Shown in pieces: positions 11,271-21,560 of a stretch of DNA of 64,000 nt (position 1 is its first letter; each line of letters opens with the position of its first letter). A model generated the notes under the pieces. It saw only the letters and a program-made list of their open reading frames with translations. It did no database searches and was not told the DNA's origin. Made by a program: the position numbers and the translations under genes. The stretch is from Klebsiella oxytoca (GTDB lineage Bacteria; Pseudomonadota; Gammaproteobacteria; Enterobacterales; Enterobacteriaceae): NCBI RefSeq assembly GCF_009707385.1, contig NZ_CP046115.1, positions 1,054,001-1,118,000 of the forward strand, read 5' to 3'.

Positions 11271-11302
11271 GCGTGTCCTGGCGGGTAACGTGCCGGACAC
11301 GC
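11271..11302 (+). terminator. Hairpin between yaeR and tilS
   Basis: A perfect 8-base inverted repeat (GCGTGTCC and GGACACGC), with extra GGC/GCC pairing inside, starts 11 bases after the yaeR stop and is followed by TTTCC. It may be a weak terminator or attenuator. Its place argues that tilS starts after it, not at the upstream TTG at 11263. Confidence 0.45.
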
Positions 11303-11322
11303 TTTCCTCAGTTAGTACTCTC

Positions 11323-12630
11323 ATGATGATGATCCCAGATATTGCGCAAACGCTTCAACCGTACCGCCATTTTTTGGTGGCCTTCAGCGGTGGGCTGGAT
11401 TCGAGCGTGCTCCTGTATCGCCTGGTCCGCTGGCGCGAACAGGATACTTCCATTCAGCTGCGGGCGATTCATATTCACCATGGGCTTAGCGCTAACGCCG
11501 ACGATTGGGTCGCGCATTGCCGACGAATCTGTCAGCAGTGGCAGGTGCCGCTGTTGGTGGAACGGGTGGTACTCGCCGATGAGGGACTGGGAATTGAGGC
11601 CCACGCGCGTCAGGCGCGCTACCGGGCGTTTCGTGCTGCGCTGACGCCCGGAGAAGTACTGGTAACCGCACAGCATCTTGACGACCAGTGTGAAACCTTT
11701 CTGCTGGCGCTTAAGCGGGGGAGCGGCCCAACCGGGCTCTCGGCGATGGCCGGAGAGTCTGATTTTGCCGGAACGAAGCTCTTGCGTCCGCTACTGAACG
11801 AAAGCCGTGATTCTCTGCATCAGTGGGCGATGGACCATCAACTCACCTGGATTGAAGACGAAAGTAACCAGGATGACGCCTACGACCGTAATTTTCTTCG
11901 TCTACGCATCGTCCCGCAGCTCAGCGCTCGCTGGCCGCACTTTGCCGAGGCCGTCGCGCGCAGCGCCAGCCTGTGCGGCGAGCAGGAACAGCTGCTGGAT
12001 GAAATGCTGGCCGCGGAGCTGGCAACGCTGGTGGCAGAAGACGGTTCGTTAACTATCGCACCGTTAACGACCATGAGCGCGCCGCGCCGGGCTGCGCTGC
12101 TGCGCCGCTGGCTGGCGGGGCTCAACGCGCCGATGCCTTCGCGCGAGGTTCCGGAGCGTATCTGGCGTGAAGTGGCGCAAGCGCGTGAGGACGCGTTTCC
12201 CTGCCTGCGTCTTGGTCAATTTACCGTCCGTCGCTATCAGCAGCGGCTGTACTGGGTGAAGTTCATTCCTGGCCAGAGTGAGACGATGCTGGAGTGGCAC
12301 GACATTGTTCACCCGCTGTCCTTACCCGACGGCCTCGGTGAGCTGAAATTACTCTCCGGTGGGCCATTACGCAGGCCGCGCGAAGAGGAAGCGGTAACGA
12401 TTCGCTTTCGCGCCAGCGGTAATCTGCATATCGTGGGTCGGCACGGAGGCCGCAAGCTAAAGAAAATCTGGCAGGAGCTGGGCGTGGCTCCCTGGCGGCG
12501 CGATACCACTCCGCTGCTGTTTTATGGCGAAACGCTTATCGCCGCTGCCGATGGCCTGCTGATCGCCGAGGAGGGGAAAGTTCAGGAAGGTGAAGGCTTG
12601 CAGATGGTATGGAGGAAAACGGGTGGCTAG
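11323..12630 (+). CDS. tilS: tRNA(Ile)-lysidine synthase
   Basis: From the ATG at 11323 the product has 435 residues, close to the 432 of E. coli. TilS attaches lysine to C34 of the CAU-anticodon tRNA-Ile, changing both codon reading (AUA) and charging, and is essential. The ATP-binding PP-loop SGGLDSS is near residue 22, followed by HHGLSANAD and the TilS-specific C-terminal domain ([14 protein letters not shown]). Three ATG codons in a row (11323, 11326, 11329) make the exact start uncertain. A TTG at 11263 would add 20 residues not seen in the family and would translate through a hairpin, so it is rejected. Confidence 0.94.
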   Translation: MMMIPDIAQTLQPYRHFLVAFSGGLDSSVLLYRLVRWREQDTSIQLRAIHIHHGLSANADDWVAHCRRICQQWQVPLLVERVVLADEGLGIEAHARQARYRAFRAALTPGEVLVTAQHLDDQCETFLLALKRGSGPTGLSAMAGESDFAGTKLLRPLLNESRDSLHQWAMDHQLTWIEDESNQDDAYDRNFLRLRIVPQLSARWPHFAEAVARSASLCGEQEQLLDEMLAAELATLVAEDGSLTIAPLTTMSAPRRAALLRRWLAGLNAPMPSREVPERIWREVAQAREDAFPCLRLGQFTVRRYQQRLYWVKFIPGQSETMLEWHDIVHPLSLPDGLGELKLLSGGPLRRPREEEAVTIRFRASGNLHIVGRHGGRKLKKIWQELGVAPWRRDTTPLLFYGETLIAAADGLLIAEEGKVQEGEGLQMVWRKTGG

Positions 12631-12642
12631 GCCACCCGTTTT
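12616..12642. terminator. Bidirectional terminator between tilS and rof
   Basis: A perfect 12-base inverted repeat (AAAACGGGTGGC, loop TAG, then its complement ending GTTTT) lies at the convergent ends of tilS and rof. It has A-tract and T-tract on the two sides, so it can stop transcription in both directions. The tilS stop codon is the loop. Confidence 0.85.
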
Positions 12643-12645
12643 GCT

Positions 12646-12906
12646 TCAGGACTCGCTGACGACTACCGTACCGATTTGCGGATGGCTGAAGCTGGCGATT
12701 TTATCGAGGCGCAGCTCGCGGACGTCACCGGCGAGCTCCACGACCAGATACTCGATATTTTTGCGCGAGATAAGATCGCTGGCCTTCGCTTGCAGCTGTT
12801 CGCCATCTTTTAGCTCCAGCGCCAGGACCAGATGGTGCTGACAGGCAAGCTCGAGGTTGTCATAATCATCGCAATTGATGGGTTGATAAGTATCATTCAT
12901 TGACAT
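12646..12906 (-). CDS. rof: Rho-binding antiterminator Rof
   Basis: The 86-residue product is nearly identical to E. coli Rof (YaeO), a small cytoplasmic protein that binds Rho and blocks its RNA loading, reducing Rho-dependent termination. Conserved stretches are [17 protein letters not shown] and the ending [15 protein letters not shown]. Its start lies inside the yaeP 3' end (14-base overlap), so the two form a coupled minus-strand operon. Confidence 0.94.
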   Translation of the reverse strand: MSMNDTYQPINCDDYDNLELACQHHLVLALELKDGEQLQAKASDLISRKNIEYLVVELAGDVRELRLDKIASFSHPQIGTVVVSES

Positions 12907-13093
12907 AATCGCTCACCAGTAAGTTTGCCGCCGCATATGCGGCCTTTTCCCTGACTGACTCAGCAAGGGCTTGATCCGCCGCAACCTCATTCAATACTTT
13001 CAACACGCAACCTAGCGCATCCGGGATATACCCCAGGTCCCCGCTGGCTATTTCCGCATACCGCTTGCGTATTAACTCACAATATTTTTCCAC
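12893..13093 (-). CDS. yaeP: YaeP family protein (UPF0253)
   Basis: This 66-residue acidic helical protein matches E. coli YaeP in length and most residues ([35 protein letters not shown]). The function is not known. It is the first gene of the yaeP-rof pair, with an SD GGAGG a few bases before the start. Confidence 0.92.
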   Translation of the reverse strand: MEKYCELIRKRYAEIASGDLGYIPDALGCVLKVLNEVAADQALAESVREKAAYAAANLLVSDYVNE

Positions 13094-13289
13094 ATGCCCT
13101 CCTGTCAGCGTTCTGACTTAACCGTGGGATGTAAGTTTAAGCCTACGAAGATAAACTCTGTTTAGCAAGGTGACTATACCATAGTCATTTAAGCAATATC
13201 AGCAGGATGAAAGGCAATCCTTCGATTGCTGACAGCCTTTTGTCGTCAGTTTCGCTACAATGAACGCCATTTTTATCAGGAGTTTACTC

Positions 13290-13835
13290 ATGGCGCTGAA
13301 AGCGACGATTTATAAAGCGACGGTGAATGTGGCCGACCTGGACCGCAACCAGTTTCTGGATGCCAGTTTGACGCTTGCTCAGCATCCGTCAGAAACCCAG
13401 GAACGCATGATGCTGCGCCTGCTGGCGTGGATTAAATACGCCGACGAGCGTCTGCAGTTTACCCGTGGTCTCTCTTCCGATGATGAAGCCGAACTCTGGC
13501 TGCTTAACGATCATCTGGGCGTTGATCTGTGGATAGAGCTGGGGCTGCCGGACGAGCGGCGAATTAAAAAAGCCTGTTCGCGGGCACAAGAGGTAGCGCT
13601 GTTTGCCTATAATAGTCGGGCGGCTGAAATCTGGTGGCAGCAGAACCAGAGCAAAATGGCACAGTTTTCAAAGCTAACGGTATGGTATTTAGATGATACT
13701 CAGCTGGCGCAGCTCAGCGCCTTTGCCGATCGGACTATGTCGCTGCAGGCGACCATCCAGGATGGCGGTATCTGGTTGTCTGATGCTAAGAATAATCTGG
13801 AAATTTATTTAACGGCCTGGCAAACATCGGCATGA
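13290..13835 (+). CDS. yaeQ: YaeQ family protein
   Basis: The product starting at [12 protein letters not shown] has 181 residues, the same as E. coli YaeQ. The family has a fold related to PD-(D/E)XK nucleases; its role is not firmly known. The ATG at 13290 has the SD CAGGAG; an upstream ATG at 13260 in frame would add ten residues absent from the family. The 3' end overlaps arfB by four bases, so both are probably co-translated. Confidence 0.92.
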   Translation: MALKATIYKATVNVADLDRNQFLDASLTLAQHPSETQERMMLRLLAWIKYADERLQFTRGLSSDDEAELWLLNDHLGVDLWIELGLPDERRIKKACSRAQEVALFAYNSRAAEIWWQQNQSKMAQFSKLTVWYLDDTQLAQLSAFADRTMSLQATIQDGGIWLSDAKNNLEIYLTAWQTSA

Positions 13836-14245
13836 TTACGATTAGCCGCAGCGTAGCGATTGCGGATGATGAGATTTCACTTTCCGGGATACGCGCGCAG
13901 GGCGCGGGCGGTCAGCACGTCAATAAGGCATCGACGGCTATTCATTTGCGCTTTGATATTAAAGCATCGAGTCTGCCAGATCATTATAAGGAACGTTTGC
14001 TGACGGCCAGTCATCACTTAATTTCTGCCGATGGTGTGGTTATCATTAAGGCCCAGGAATATCGCAGCCAGGAAATGAATCGCGAAGCGGCGATTGCGCG
14101 TCTGGTTGCTTTAATACAAGAATTAACCACAGTGCAGAAGAGTCGCCGGGAAACGCGACCAACCCGGGCTTCCAAAGAGCGCCGGCTTGCCTCGAAGGCG
14201 CAGAAATCCTCGGTTAAAGCGCTGCGGGGAAAAGTTCGCCATTAA
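13832..14245 (+). CDS. arfB: Alternative ribosome-rescue factor B (peptidyl-tRNA hydrolase)
   Basis: The 137-residue protein (E. coli ArfB 140) carries the catalytic GGQ motif at 26-28 in [12 protein letters not shown] and a basic C-terminal tail rich in Arg and Lys from about 105 to 137, which enters the empty mRNA channel of stalled ribosomes. It releases the nascent chain on non-stop ribosomes without a stop codon. It overlaps yaeQ by ATGA and precedes nlpE. A second GGQ factor, PrfH, is encoded near 53 kb. Confidence 0.95.
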   Translation: MITISRSVAIADDEISLSGIRAQGAGGQHVNKASTAIHLRFDIKASSLPDHYKERLLTASHHLISADGVVIIKAQEYRSQEMNREAAIARLVALIQELTTVQKSRRETRPTRASKERRLASKAQKSSVKALRGKVRH

Positions 14246-14287
14246 GAGCATGGTGGACCGGTGGAATGGATTAATAAGGAATTTATA

Positions 14288-14989
14288 GTGAAGAAAATCG
14301 TATTTTCAGTCGTGGCGGCGTGTTCGCTTTTTGCCTTATTCGGCTGTAACCATCGCTCGGATGTGGAAACGTTACAACCGGCGCCGATGGAAGAGCTAAA
14401 GCCGATGCAGCAGAGCTGGCGCGGCGTGCTGCCTTGTGCCGACTGTGAAGGTATCGAAACATCTCTCTTTCTTGAGAAAGACGGTACCTGGGTGATGAAT
14501 CAACGCTATCAGGGCGTCAGCCGTGAGCCTTCCTCTTTTGCTTCATACGGTACCTGGGCGCGTACGGCCGATAAGCTGGTGCTAACCGACAGCAAAGGCG
14601 AGAAGTCTTACTATCGGGCAAAAGGCGACAAGCTGGAGATGCTCGATCGCAATGGGAATCCGATTGAGTCAACGCTGAACTATACCCTTGAGTCAGTCAA
14701 AGCCAGTTTGCCGATTACGCCGATGGCAATGCGCGGAATGTATTTCTATATGGCAGATGCCGCGACCTTTACCGACTGCGCCACCGGCAAGCGCGTAGCG
14801 GTCGCTAACAACGCTCAGCTCGAACGTGATTATGCCGCTGCGCGCGGGACGGATACTCGACCGGTACTGCTGGTGGTGGAAGGGCATTTCACTCTTGAAG
14901 CGAATCCGGATTCGGGAGCGCCGGTGAAAGTACTGGCGGTGGATTCGAGCGGGAAGTTTTACCAAAAAGAAGACTGTAATTCCCGTTAA
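14288..14989 (+). CDS. nlpE: Envelope-stress lipoprotein NlpE (copper homeostasis, Cpx activator)
   Basis: From the GTG at 14288 the product has 233 residues. It has a lipoprotein signal with the lipobox LFGC (Cys20), followed by an N-terminal barrel containing the conserved CXXC (C50, C53 in LPCADCEG) and a C-terminal OB-like domain. NlpE sits in the outer membrane, senses surface contact and lipoprotein or redox defects, and signals to CpxA. An AAGGA SD precedes the GTG; another in-frame GTG at 14261 would add nine residues before the signal peptide and is not supported. The 3' end overlaps yaeF, convergent, by four bases. Confidence 0.94.
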   Translation: MKKIVFSVVAACSLFALFGCNHRSDVETLQPAPMEELKPMQQSWRGVLPCADCEGIETSLFLEKDGTWVMNQRYQGVSREPSSFASYGTWARTADKLVLTDSKGEKSYYRAKGDKLEMLDRNGNPIESTLNYTLESVKASLPITPMAMRGMYFYMADAATFTDCATGKRVAVANNAQLERDYAAARGTDTRPVLLVVEGHFTLEANPDSGAPVKVLAVDSSGKFYQKEDCNSR

Positions 14990-15807
14990 TTAAGTCCTAC
15001 TAAGCGGCTTGCTTTAATATAAATTCCTAACTTCAGATGCCCGATATACTGCAATTGTGTTTCGGGCTTAAAGTTTGCAATATCGCCCTCACGCATATGC
15101 AGCAGGTCAGATGGGCTAATCCAGCCCGGCTGGGCCATGGTCAGCGGGTGTCCAGCCTTCGCAAAGGCATCGCTGACAAACTCAGAACAAAACCACGCCT
15201 TTTTCTCCCCACTCCCTGCATCGCTTAGCTGCGCTTTGGCCAGACCATTAACGCACTGCTGGCGAAAATCTCTGGAGAAGGGATTCAGTGAGCACAGCTG
15301 TTTTGTCACCATAAAAGGCATAAATTCAATGATCCCGCGATAGTTGTAACGGCTGTCTTTGTTTTTATAAGCGAAGTTTTTAATCTCTGTGGCCTGTTGC
15401 GGCGTAAGGGCTGGCGCTCTTAGCGCAAACAGTTTATCGCTGTGCTGCATGGCCTGCTGGAGAGGAACAATCTGCACTCCGGCACCGGTGGCTTCTGCAA
15501 CCTGGTTATCACCGATATAGATAGCGACATGGCTAACGGAAGAGTTGCTAAAAGCACGGATCCCCAGCGATGTCATGCCAATGCTTGAAGAGAAAAGCAG
15601 ATCGCCGGGACGCAGGTCTTGTTCGTTAATCTCAATTAGCGTTTTATTGGTTACTGAGCTCTGGCGCTGAAATTTGATCGCCCATTGCTGTGACTGCTGA
15701 TTAATCGCTGAGGCTGAAGATGCCGTCTGGCCGACGTCCATCGTGCAGGCAGAAAGCAATATTAATGCGGGAAGAAGCAGGCAGTAATGCGCCATTCCTT
15801 TAGCCAT
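14986..15807 (-). CDS. yaeF: NlpC/P60-like (YiiX-type) lipoprotein YaeF
   Basis: The 273-residue product matches E. coli YaeF (274). It has a lipoprotein signal peptide ending LLSAC (Cys21) and a permuted NlpC/P60 papain-like domain in which the His (SHVAIYIGD) comes before the Cys (WFCSEFVSDAF). This order is typical of the YiiX/YaeF group. The enzyme probably cleaves an amide or ester bond in the envelope, with unknown substrate. The ATG at 15807 has AAGGA at good spacing; an ATG three codons upstream overlaps that SD and is less likely. Confidence 0.9.
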   Translation of the reverse strand: MAKGMAHYCLLLPALILLSACTMDVGQTASSASAINQQSQQWAIKFQRQSSVTNKTLIEINEQDLRPGDLLFSSSIGMTSLGIRAFSNSSVSHVAIYIGDNQVAEATGAGVQIVPLQQAMQHSDKLFALRAPALTPQQATEIKNFAYKNKDSRYNYRGIIEFMPFMVTKQLCSLNPFSRDFRQQCVNGLAKAQLSDAGSGEKKAWFCSEFVSDAFAKAGHPLTMAQPGWISPSDLLHMREGDIANFKPETQLQYIGHLKLGIYIKASRLVGLN

Positions 15808-15822
15808 GATTACCATCCTTGT

Positions 15823-15854
15823 AAAAAAGAGGCTCTGAAAAACAGAGCCTCTTT
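15823..15854 (-). terminator. Rho-independent terminator after proS
   Basis: A 12-base perfect stem (AAAGAGGCTCTG and its complement) with an AAAAA loop lies just past the proS stop. On the minus strand it is followed by a run of six T, so it ends the proS transcript before yaeF. Confidence 0.85.
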
Positions 15855-15861
15855 GCTGGTA

Positions 15862-17580
15862 TTAACCTTTAATTTGGGTGACCAGATAATCTACGATATC
15901 GCCGGTTTTAATCAACTGCTTCTCACCGCTACGACGATACTTGTATTCGATATCGTCGTTATCGAGGTTACGGTCCCCTAACACGATAGTGTGTGGAATA
16001 CCGATAAGCTCCATATCGGCGAACATGACGCCCGGACGCTCTTTACGATCGTCCATCAGCACTTCGATGCCCCTGGCTGTCAGCTCAGCGTACAGCTTCT
16101 CGGCCAGCTCCTGCACGCGGTAGGATTTGTGCATGTTCATCGGCAGAATCGCAACCTGGAACGGCGCGATAGCTTCCGGCCACAGGATCCCGCGCTCGTC
16201 AAAGTTCTGCTCAATGGCTGCCGCCACCACGCGAGTCACCCCGATACCGTAGCAACCCATGGTCAGGATCTGGTTACGGCCATCTTCGCCCTGGACTGAG
16301 GCTTTCATCGCTTCTGAGTATTTGGTACCCAGCTGGAAGATGTGGCCTACTTCAATACCGCGTTTAATCAGCAGCGTGCCTTTACCGTCCGGGCTCGGGT
16401 CGCCCGCTACCACGTTGCGGATGTCGGCGACTTCCGGGGTGGCGACGTCGCGATCCCAGTTGATACCGAAGTAGTGTTTACCATCGATGTTTGCGCCGGC
16501 GGCGAAATCGCTCATGGCGGCAACGGTACGGTCAATAATCACCGGAACAGGCATATTAACCGGGCCAAGAGAACCGGGACCTGCTTTCACCAGCGCGCGA
16601 ATCTCTTCTTCGGTTGCGAAGGTCAGCGGGCTGGCGACCTGCGGCAGTTTTTCCGCTTTGACTTCGTTCAGCTCGTGATCGCCGCGAACCAGCAGGGCAA
16701 TCAGCGGAGACTTGCTGTCTTCTACCGCTTTTACCAGCAGGGTTTTCACGGTTTTCTCAATGGGCAGACTGAACTGCTCAACCAGCTCGGCGATGGTTTT
16801 GGCGTTCGGCGTATCGACCAGAGTCATTTCCTGGGTGGCTGCGGCGCGCGGCTCTTTCGGTGCTACGGCTTCGGCGAACTCGATATTGGCCGCGTAGTCG
16901 GAAGAATCAGAGAAGATCACATCGTCTTCACCGCTCTGCGCCAGTACCTGGAATTCGTGGGAGGCGCTACCGCCGATAGAACCGGTGTCAGCCTGGACCG
17001 CGCGGAAATCCAGCCCCATACGGCTGAAGATTTTGCTGTACGCGGCGTACATTGCGTCGTAGGTCTCCTGCAGAGACTCCTGCGAGGTATGGAAAGAGTA
17101 AGCATCTTTCATCAGGAACTCACGGGAACGCATCACGCCGAAACGTGGACGTACTTCATCACGGAATTTGGTCTGGATCTGATAGAAGTTCAGCGGCAGC
17201 TGTTTGTAAGAGCTTAGCTCGTTACGGATCAGGTCGGTGATCACTTCTTCATGGGTCGGGCCAAGTACGAACGGACGATCGCCACGGTCAGCAATACGCA
17301 GCAGTTCCGGGCCGTACTGTTCCCAACGGCCGCTCTCTTGCCACAGCTCAGAGGGCTGAACTACCGGCATTAACACCTCGATCGCACCGGCGTTGTTCAT
17401 CTCTTCACGCACGATGTTTTCGACTTTTTTCAGGACGCGCACGCCGGTCGGCAGCCAGGTATATAACCCGGAGGCCAGCTTGCGGATCATCCCGGCGCGC
17501 AGCATCAGCTGATGGCTGATAACTTCGGCGTCGGCAGGTGTCTCCTTCAGAGTGGAGAGCAGGTATTGGCTAGTACGCAT
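15862..17580 (-). CDS. proS: Prolyl-tRNA synthetase
   Basis: The 572-residue class II synthetase has E. coli length. It charges tRNA-Pro in the cytoplasm and edits misactivated alanine. The N-terminal catalytic part shows the class II elements ([40 protein letters not shown] and [17 protein letters not shown]). The inserted editing (INS) domain lies between about 220 and 400, and the anticodon-binding domain at the C-terminus. It is the distal gene of the minus-strand run metNIQ-rcsF-trmO-proS and ends at a strong terminator. Confidence 0.97.
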   Translation of the reverse strand: MRTSQYLLSTLKETPADAEVISHQLMLRAGMIRKLASGLYTWLPTGVRVLKKVENIVREEMNNAGAIEVLMPVVQPSELWQESGRWEQYGPELLRIADRGDRPFVLGPTHEEVITDLIRNELSSYKQLPLNFYQIQTKFRDEVRPRFGVMRSREFLMKDAYSFHTSQESLQETYDAMYAAYSKIFSRMGLDFRAVQADTGSIGGSASHEFQVLAQSGEDDVIFSDSSDYAANIEFAEAVAPKEPRAAATQEMTLVDTPNAKTIAELVEQFSLPIEKTVKTLLVKAVEDSKSPLIALLVRGDHELNEVKAEKLPQVASPLTFATEEEIRALVKAGPGSLGPVNMPVPVIIDRTVAAMSDFAAGANIDGKHYFGINWDRDVATPEVADIRNVVAGDPSPDGKGTLLIKRGIEVGHIFQLGTKYSEAMKASVQGEDGRNQILTMGCYGIGVTRVVAAAIEQNFDERGILWPEAIAPFQVAILPMNMHKSYRVQELAEKLYAELTARGIEVLMDDRKERPGVMFADMELIGIPHTIVLGDRNLDNDDIEYKYRRSGEKQLIKTGDIVDYLVTQIKG

Positions 17581-17690
17581 GTTGTTACGGTTCCATTTGG
17601 ACGATCGATACAGGCTGGAAGCCAGCCTGACACAAAAAAGTGGTTTAGTTTACCAGTGTGGCAAAGATGCCAAAAGAGAGGAAAATAAAA

Positions 17691-18398
17691 TTAGCGTGGT
17701 TCGAGAGAAAAGACTTCAAAACCGGACGAAATCACTCGCCAGCGTACGTTAAAATCCAGTAGCCAGACGGCGTAGGTTTTCCCCGGCTCCTCTTCTTTAC
17801 GATATGCCGGCCGCGGATCCTGTGCCAGAACCTCGCGAATAAACAGCTTAAGTCGTGGATAGCGCCTTTCCAGGGTTAAAAGCTGGGATTCTGTTTCTGG
17901 CGTGAAGCTAACCGTGATTTCGGCCAGTGGCGCCTGCTGAGCGTAGCTTGCGTTGGCTTCCGGCAGCGCTTCGGCAAATGGCAGATAGGGTTTGATATCC
18001 ACCACCGGCGTGCCATCTACAAGGTCCAGACTGCCTAGTTCAAGAACGACATGCTCTTTCTGGCAGCGAATACCTTTTAGCTCGACCAGCGACATACCGA
18101 TTGGGTTGGGACGAAAGGTCGAACGGGTAGCGAAAACGCCCATTCGCGCATTACCGCCAAGGCGAGGAGGGCGTACGGTGGGGCGCCAGCCGCCTTCCAT
18201 CGTTTGATGGAAAATAAACAGCACCCAAAGATGGCTGAAGTTTTCCAGACCGCGTACGGCATCGGCCTGGTTATAAGGCGGCAGCAGATGTAATTCACCG
18301 CCGCCGTTTTTTACTAATCCTGGCTGGCGGGGAACGGCAAATTTTTCTCTATAAGGCGAGCGAATAACGCCTATCTGCGCAAACTGAAAATCACTCAT
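17691..18398 (-). CDS. trmO: tRNA N6-threonylcarbamoyladenosine37 N6-methyltransferase TrmO
   Basis: The 235-residue product matches E. coli TrmO (YaeB/TsaA), which methylates t6A37 of tRNA-Thr using SAM and has a single-sheeted beta-barrel fold. Conserved parts are IGVIRSPYREKF, HLWVLFIFH, FATRSTFRPNPIGMS and DLVDGTPVVDIKPY. The start overlaps the rcsF stop by four bases. This places it in an operon with rcsF although the functions are unrelated. Confidence 0.94.
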   Translation of the reverse strand: MSDFQFAQIGVIRSPYREKFAVPRQPGLVKNGGGELHLLPPYNQADAVRGLENFSHLWVLFIFHQTMEGGWRPTVRPPRLGGNARMGVFATRSTFRPNPIGMSLVELKGIRCQKEHVVLELGSLDLVDGTPVVDIKPYLPFAEALPEANASYAQQAPLAEITVSFTPETESQLLTLERRYPRLKLFIREVLAQDPRPAYRKEEEPGKTYAVWLLDFNVRWRVISSGFEVFSLEPR

Positions 18399-18802
18399 TG
18401 CGCCGTAACGTTAAGCGCTGAACCAAGGCAGACGGCCTGACGGTAGCAACCCGGGGTTCCGCTGGTGACTTCGCAGCGGTGCAACAAAACGGCGTTGGCT
18501 TTCATTTTTGCCGCGTTAATCTGCATACGCTTGCGAGCGGTAGGGATATTTGGCGGAGAGTCTTGATTAGAGGCCTGGCATGATTCACCCGTGACTTCGC
18601 CCAGTTCACGGAAAGGTTTACCCACCAACTCAGTCGCATCGGTATAGATTCTTACCGGAGCCGGGCGCGTCGCTTTCGGCTTTGCCGGTTCCGATTTGGC
18701 GGGCGGAGTTACGGTGCTTTGTACTGGTTCGACGGGAGATCTGCTTAGCATAGAACAACCGCTTAACATGAGTGCTAACAAACAGATCGGTAAAGCACGC
18801 AT
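18395..18802 (-). CDS. rcsF: Outer-membrane stress-sensing lipoprotein RcsF
   Basis: The 135-residue product (E. coli 134) starts with a lipoprotein signal peptide ending LSGC (Cys16), then a Pro-rich linker and a globular domain with four cysteines at 75, 110, 119 and 125, the pattern that forms two non-consecutive disulfides in E. coli RcsF. It sits in the outer membrane, threaded into beta-barrel proteins, and activates the Rcs phosphorelay on LPS or peptidoglycan damage. It overlaps trmO and lies downstream of the metNIQ operon. Confidence 0.95.
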   Translation of the reverse strand: MRALPICLLALMLSGCSMLSRSPVEPVQSTVTPPAKSEPAKPKATRPAPVRIYTDATELVGKPFRELGEVTGESCQASNQDSPPNIPTARKRMQINAAKMKANAVLLHRCEVTSGTPGCYRQAVCLGSALNVTAQ

Positions 18803-18854
18803 AGTATTTCCTCAATAAATAGTAAAACAGGGCGCTATTGAATCAGGTGCTTGC

Positions 18855-18884
18855 ATAAATGACAAGACGGGCATATAGCCCGTC
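18855..18884 (-). terminator. Probable terminator after metQ
   Basis: A perfect 7-base stem (GACGGGC and GCCCGTC, loop ATATA) lies about 25 bases beyond the metQ stop. On the minus strand it is followed by a loose T-rich stretch (TTGTCATTTAT), so it may end the metNIQ transcript before rcsF, perhaps incompletely. Confidence 0.6.
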
Positions 18885-18910
18885 CTGAATGATATTACGC
18901 TGAAAAAAGA

Positions 18911-19726
18911 TTACCAGCCTTTAACCGCGCCGCCGTTAAAGATTTTGTTGGCCGCTTCGTAAACTTCGTCACTCTGGTAAGCCTGAACAAATTTCTTAAC
19001 ATTTTCCGCATCTTTGTTGTCTTCACGAGCGACAATCAGGTTGACGTACGGAGACTCTTTACCTTCAACAAAAATACCATCTTTTGAAGGCGTTAAGCCA
19101 ATCTGGCTGGCATAGGTGGTATTAATAACCGCCAGAGCGATCTGCGCATCATCCAGAGAACGCGGCAGCTGCGGGGCTTCCAGCTCAACAATTTTCAGGT
19201 TTTTCGGGTTTTCAATAATATCCAGAGAGGTTGGCAGCAGACCAACGCCTTCTTTCAGTTTGATCAGGCCAACCTGCTGCAGCAGCAGCAGAGAGCGGCC
19301 AAGGTTGGTTGGATCGTTAGGAATAGCGACCTGAGAACCCGGCTGCAGCTCGTCCAGCGATTTGATTTTTTTCGAATAGCCGGCAATGGGGTAAACAAAA
19401 GAGTTACCTACGGAAACCAGCTTGTAGCCGCGGTCTTTGATCTGCTGATCGAGATACGGTTTATGCTGGAAGGCGTTAACGTCGATATCGCCTTTGCTCA
19501 GCGCTTCGTTCGGCAGAACGTAGTCGTTGAAGGTGACCAGTTCAACATCGAGGCCGTATTTGTCTTTTGCTACTTTCTGCGCGACTTCAGCTACCTGCTG
19601 TTCCGCACCGACGATAACGCCGACTTTAATATGGTTAGGGTCTTTCTCGTCCTGACCGCAACCCACCAGAGCCAGAGAACCGATTAACGCGCCGACTGCC
19701 GCAAAGGTTTTGAAATTAAAGGCCAT
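18911..19726 (-). CDS. metQ: D- and L-methionine ABC transporter, substrate-binding lipoprotein
   Basis: The 271-residue protein has a lipoprotein signal with lipobox ALVGC (Cys23) and the NLPA-type solute-binding fold (KVGVIVGAEQQVAEVAQKVA, INTTYASQIG). It captures methionine in the periplasm for the MetN-MetI importer. It is the last gene of metN-metI-metQ, 39 bases after metI. Control by MetJ through the operator upstream of metN is expected. Confidence 0.96.
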   Translation of the reverse strand: MAFNFKTFAAVGALIGSLALVGCGQDEKDPNHIKVGVIVGAEQQVAEVAQKVAKDKYGLDVELVTFNDYVLPNEALSKGDIDVNAFQHKPYLDQQIKDRGYKLVSVGNSFVYPIAGYSKKIKSLDELQPGSQVAIPNDPTNLGRSLLLLQQVGLIKLKEGVGLLPTSLDIIENPKNLKIVELEAPQLPRSLDDAQIALAVINTTYASQIGLTPSKDGIFVEGKESPYVNLIVAREDNKDAENVKKFVQAYQSDEVYEAANKIFNGGAVKGW

Positions 19727-19765
19727 GTTATTTCCTTCCTGTAAGATTCTGTATTGTGTGTGATG

Positions 19766-20419
19766 TTATTTGTGAGTTACAGCCCGGACGATACGATCGC
19801 CAGAGAATTGAATTAAATAAACCAGAATAACCAGTAATACCAGTACGGTATTCATCACCGTTGCATTGTAGCCGATATAGCCGTACTGATAGCCAATCTG
19901 TCCCAGACCGCCGGCACCAACGGCGCCGCCCATCGCGGAATAGCCAACCAGCGTGATAAGGGTAATGGTTGCCGCATTCACCAGACCCGGCAGCGCTTCC
20001 GGCAGCAGAACCTTACGGACGATCTGCATCGGCGTTGCTCCCATGGCGCGGGATGCTTCGATAAGCCCGGTAGGGATCTCCAGCAGGGCGTTTTCAACCA
20101 TACGGGCGATAAATGGCGCAGCGCCGACCGTCAGCGGAACAATGGCCGCCTGCAGGCCGATTGAGGTTCCTACAATCACGCGAGTGAAAGGGATCATCCA
20201 CACCAGCAGGATGATAAAAGGAATCGAGCGGAAAATGTTCACCACTGCCGAAAGCGTGCGGTAGAGTTTGGCGTTAGCGACAATTTGCCCCGGTCGGGTA
20301 ACGTACAGCAGTACGCCCACAGGCAGGCCGAGAACAAAACCGAAGAAGCCGGAGACAAACGTCATGGCCAGCGTTTCCCATACGCCGCGAACCAGCAGCC
20401 AGATCATTGGTTCAGACAT
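19766..20419 (-). CDS. metI: Methionine ABC transporter permease
   Basis: The 217-residue membrane protein has five hydrophobic segments and the cytoplasmic coupling motif [25 protein letters not shown] that contacts MetN. It forms the transmembrane channel of the methionine importer as a dimer. The start overlaps the metN end by eight bases, as in E. coli. Confidence 0.96.
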   Translation of the reverse strand: MSEPMIWLLVRGVWETLAMTFVSGFFGFVLGLPVGVLLYVTRPGQIVANAKLYRTLSAVVNIFRSIPFIILLVWMIPFTRVIVGTSIGLQAAIVPLTVGAAPFIARMVENALLEIPTGLIEASRAMGATPMQIVRKVLLPEALPGLVNAATITLITLVGYSAMGGAVGAGGLGQIGYQYGYIGYNATVMNTVLVLLVILVYLIQFSGDRIVRAVTHK

Positions 20420-21443
20420 ATCCCAGTACCTCTACTTTTACATGGTGTTCCTGTAGCCAGGCGATGGCGGCCTGGGTATCTTCCTGCGAACCGTGCATCT
20501 CGGTCAGCATAATGCCGAACTTCACGCCGCCCGCGTAATCCATCTGCGCGCTAATAATGTTGTTATTCACATTAAAACGACGGGCAGTCTCAGAAAGCAG
20601 CGGCGCATCAACCGAGTGGCCGGTGAACTCCATGCGCAGCATGGGTACGCTATCGGGAAGAGCTTCAGGTTTCAGACGTGCCTGATAATCATCCGGGATA
20701 TCAAGGTGCAGCGTTGATTGAATAAACTGCTGTGCCAGCGGGGTCTTGGGATGAGAGAAGACTTCGCTCACCGTGTCCTGTTCAATCAACTGACCATTGC
20801 TGATAACGGCAACGCAGTCACAGATGCGTTTGACGACATCCATTTCATGGGTAATAAGCAGAATCGTCAGGCCCAGACGACGGTTGATGTCCTTGAGCAA
20901 TTCCAGAATCGAACGCGTGGTAGCCGGGTCCAGGGCGCTGGTGGCTTCGTCGCATAGCAGGACCTTTGGGTTGCTCGCCAGCGCACGGGCGATGGCTACG
21001 CGCTGTTTTTGGCCGCCAGAGAGATTTGCCGGATAGCTATCGTGTTTATCTCCCAGGCCGACGAGATCCAGCAGTTCGGTCACCCGACGCTTGATTTCAT
21101 CTTTAGACGTATTATCGAGTTCCAGAGGCAAAGCCACATTACCGAACACGGTGCGCGAGGCAAGCAGGTTAAAGTGCTGGAAGATCATGCCGATCTGGCG
21201 GCGCGCGCGGGTCAGCTCTTTCTCTGAAAGCGCTGTCAGTTCCTGGCCATCAACCTGTACGCTGCCCTGGGTTGGACGTTCAAGCAGGTTAACGCAGCGG
21301 ATTAACGTACTCTTACCCGCGCCGGAAGCGCCGATGACGCCATAAATTTGCCCGGCAGGGACATGCAGGCTGACATCGTTTAGCGCCTGTATGCTGCGGT
21401 TCCCCTGCTGGAACACTTTGGTGATATTCGAAAGTTTAATCAT
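20412..21443 (-). CDS. metN: Methionine ABC transporter ATP-binding protein
   Basis: The 343-residue ATPase shows Walker [10 protein letters not shown], the signature LSGGQKQR and Walker [14 protein letters not shown]-terminal NIL (ACT-like) domain from about residue 265 binds methionine and inhibits transport when the internal pool is high. It is the first gene of the metNIQ operon, transcribed divergently from gmhB. A promoter with MetJ boxes lies about 80 to 110 bases upstream. Confidence 0.97.
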   Translation of the reverse strand: MIKLSNITKVFQQGNRSIQALNDVSLHVPAGQIYGVIGASGAGKSTLIRCVNLLERPTQGSVQVDGQELTALSEKELTRARRQIGMIFQHFNLLASRTVFGNVALPLELDNTSKDEIKRRVTELLDLVGLGDKHDSYPANLSGGQKQRVAIARALASNPKVLLCDEATSALDPATTRSILELLKDINRRLGLTILLITHEMDVVKRICDCVAVISNGQLIEQDTVSEVFSHPKTPLAQQFIQSTLHLDIPDDYQARLKPEALPDSVPMLRMEFTGHSVDAPLLSETARRFNVNNNIISAQMDYAGGVKFGIMLTEMHGSQEDTQAAIAWLQEHHVKVEVLGYV

Positions 21444-21519
21444 CAGTTATTTATTATCGTTTAGCCGTTTGCCGTGGCATTTTCTTCTGCCGTGTCCAGG
21501 CGAAGCCTGTCAATGAAAT

Positions 21520-21550
21520 GGATGTTAAGGCATCCAGACGTCTAAATCAA
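21520..21550 (-). promoter_or_regulatory. metN promoter with MetJ operator
   Basis: On the minus strand, a -35 element TTGATT (21550-21545) and a -10 element TAACAT (21527-21522) are 17 bases apart. Three tandem 8-base met boxes fill 21520-21543: AGACGTCT at 21536-21543 is a perfect match to the consensus, and the two others are weaker. A MetJ-SAM dimer array here would cover the spacer and the -10, repressing metNIQ when methionine is plentiful. The assignment rests on the consensus and on position. Confidence 0.85.
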
Positions 21551-21560
21551 TCTGACTCTG

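Noticed and set aside
11263..11322. TTG start extending tilS by 20 codons
   Set aside because: The extension reads through a hairpin, has no family counterpart and no SD.
16342..17217. Plus-strand frame of 291 codons
   Set aside because: It is antisense to proS, with a composition typical of shadow frames and no family resemblance.
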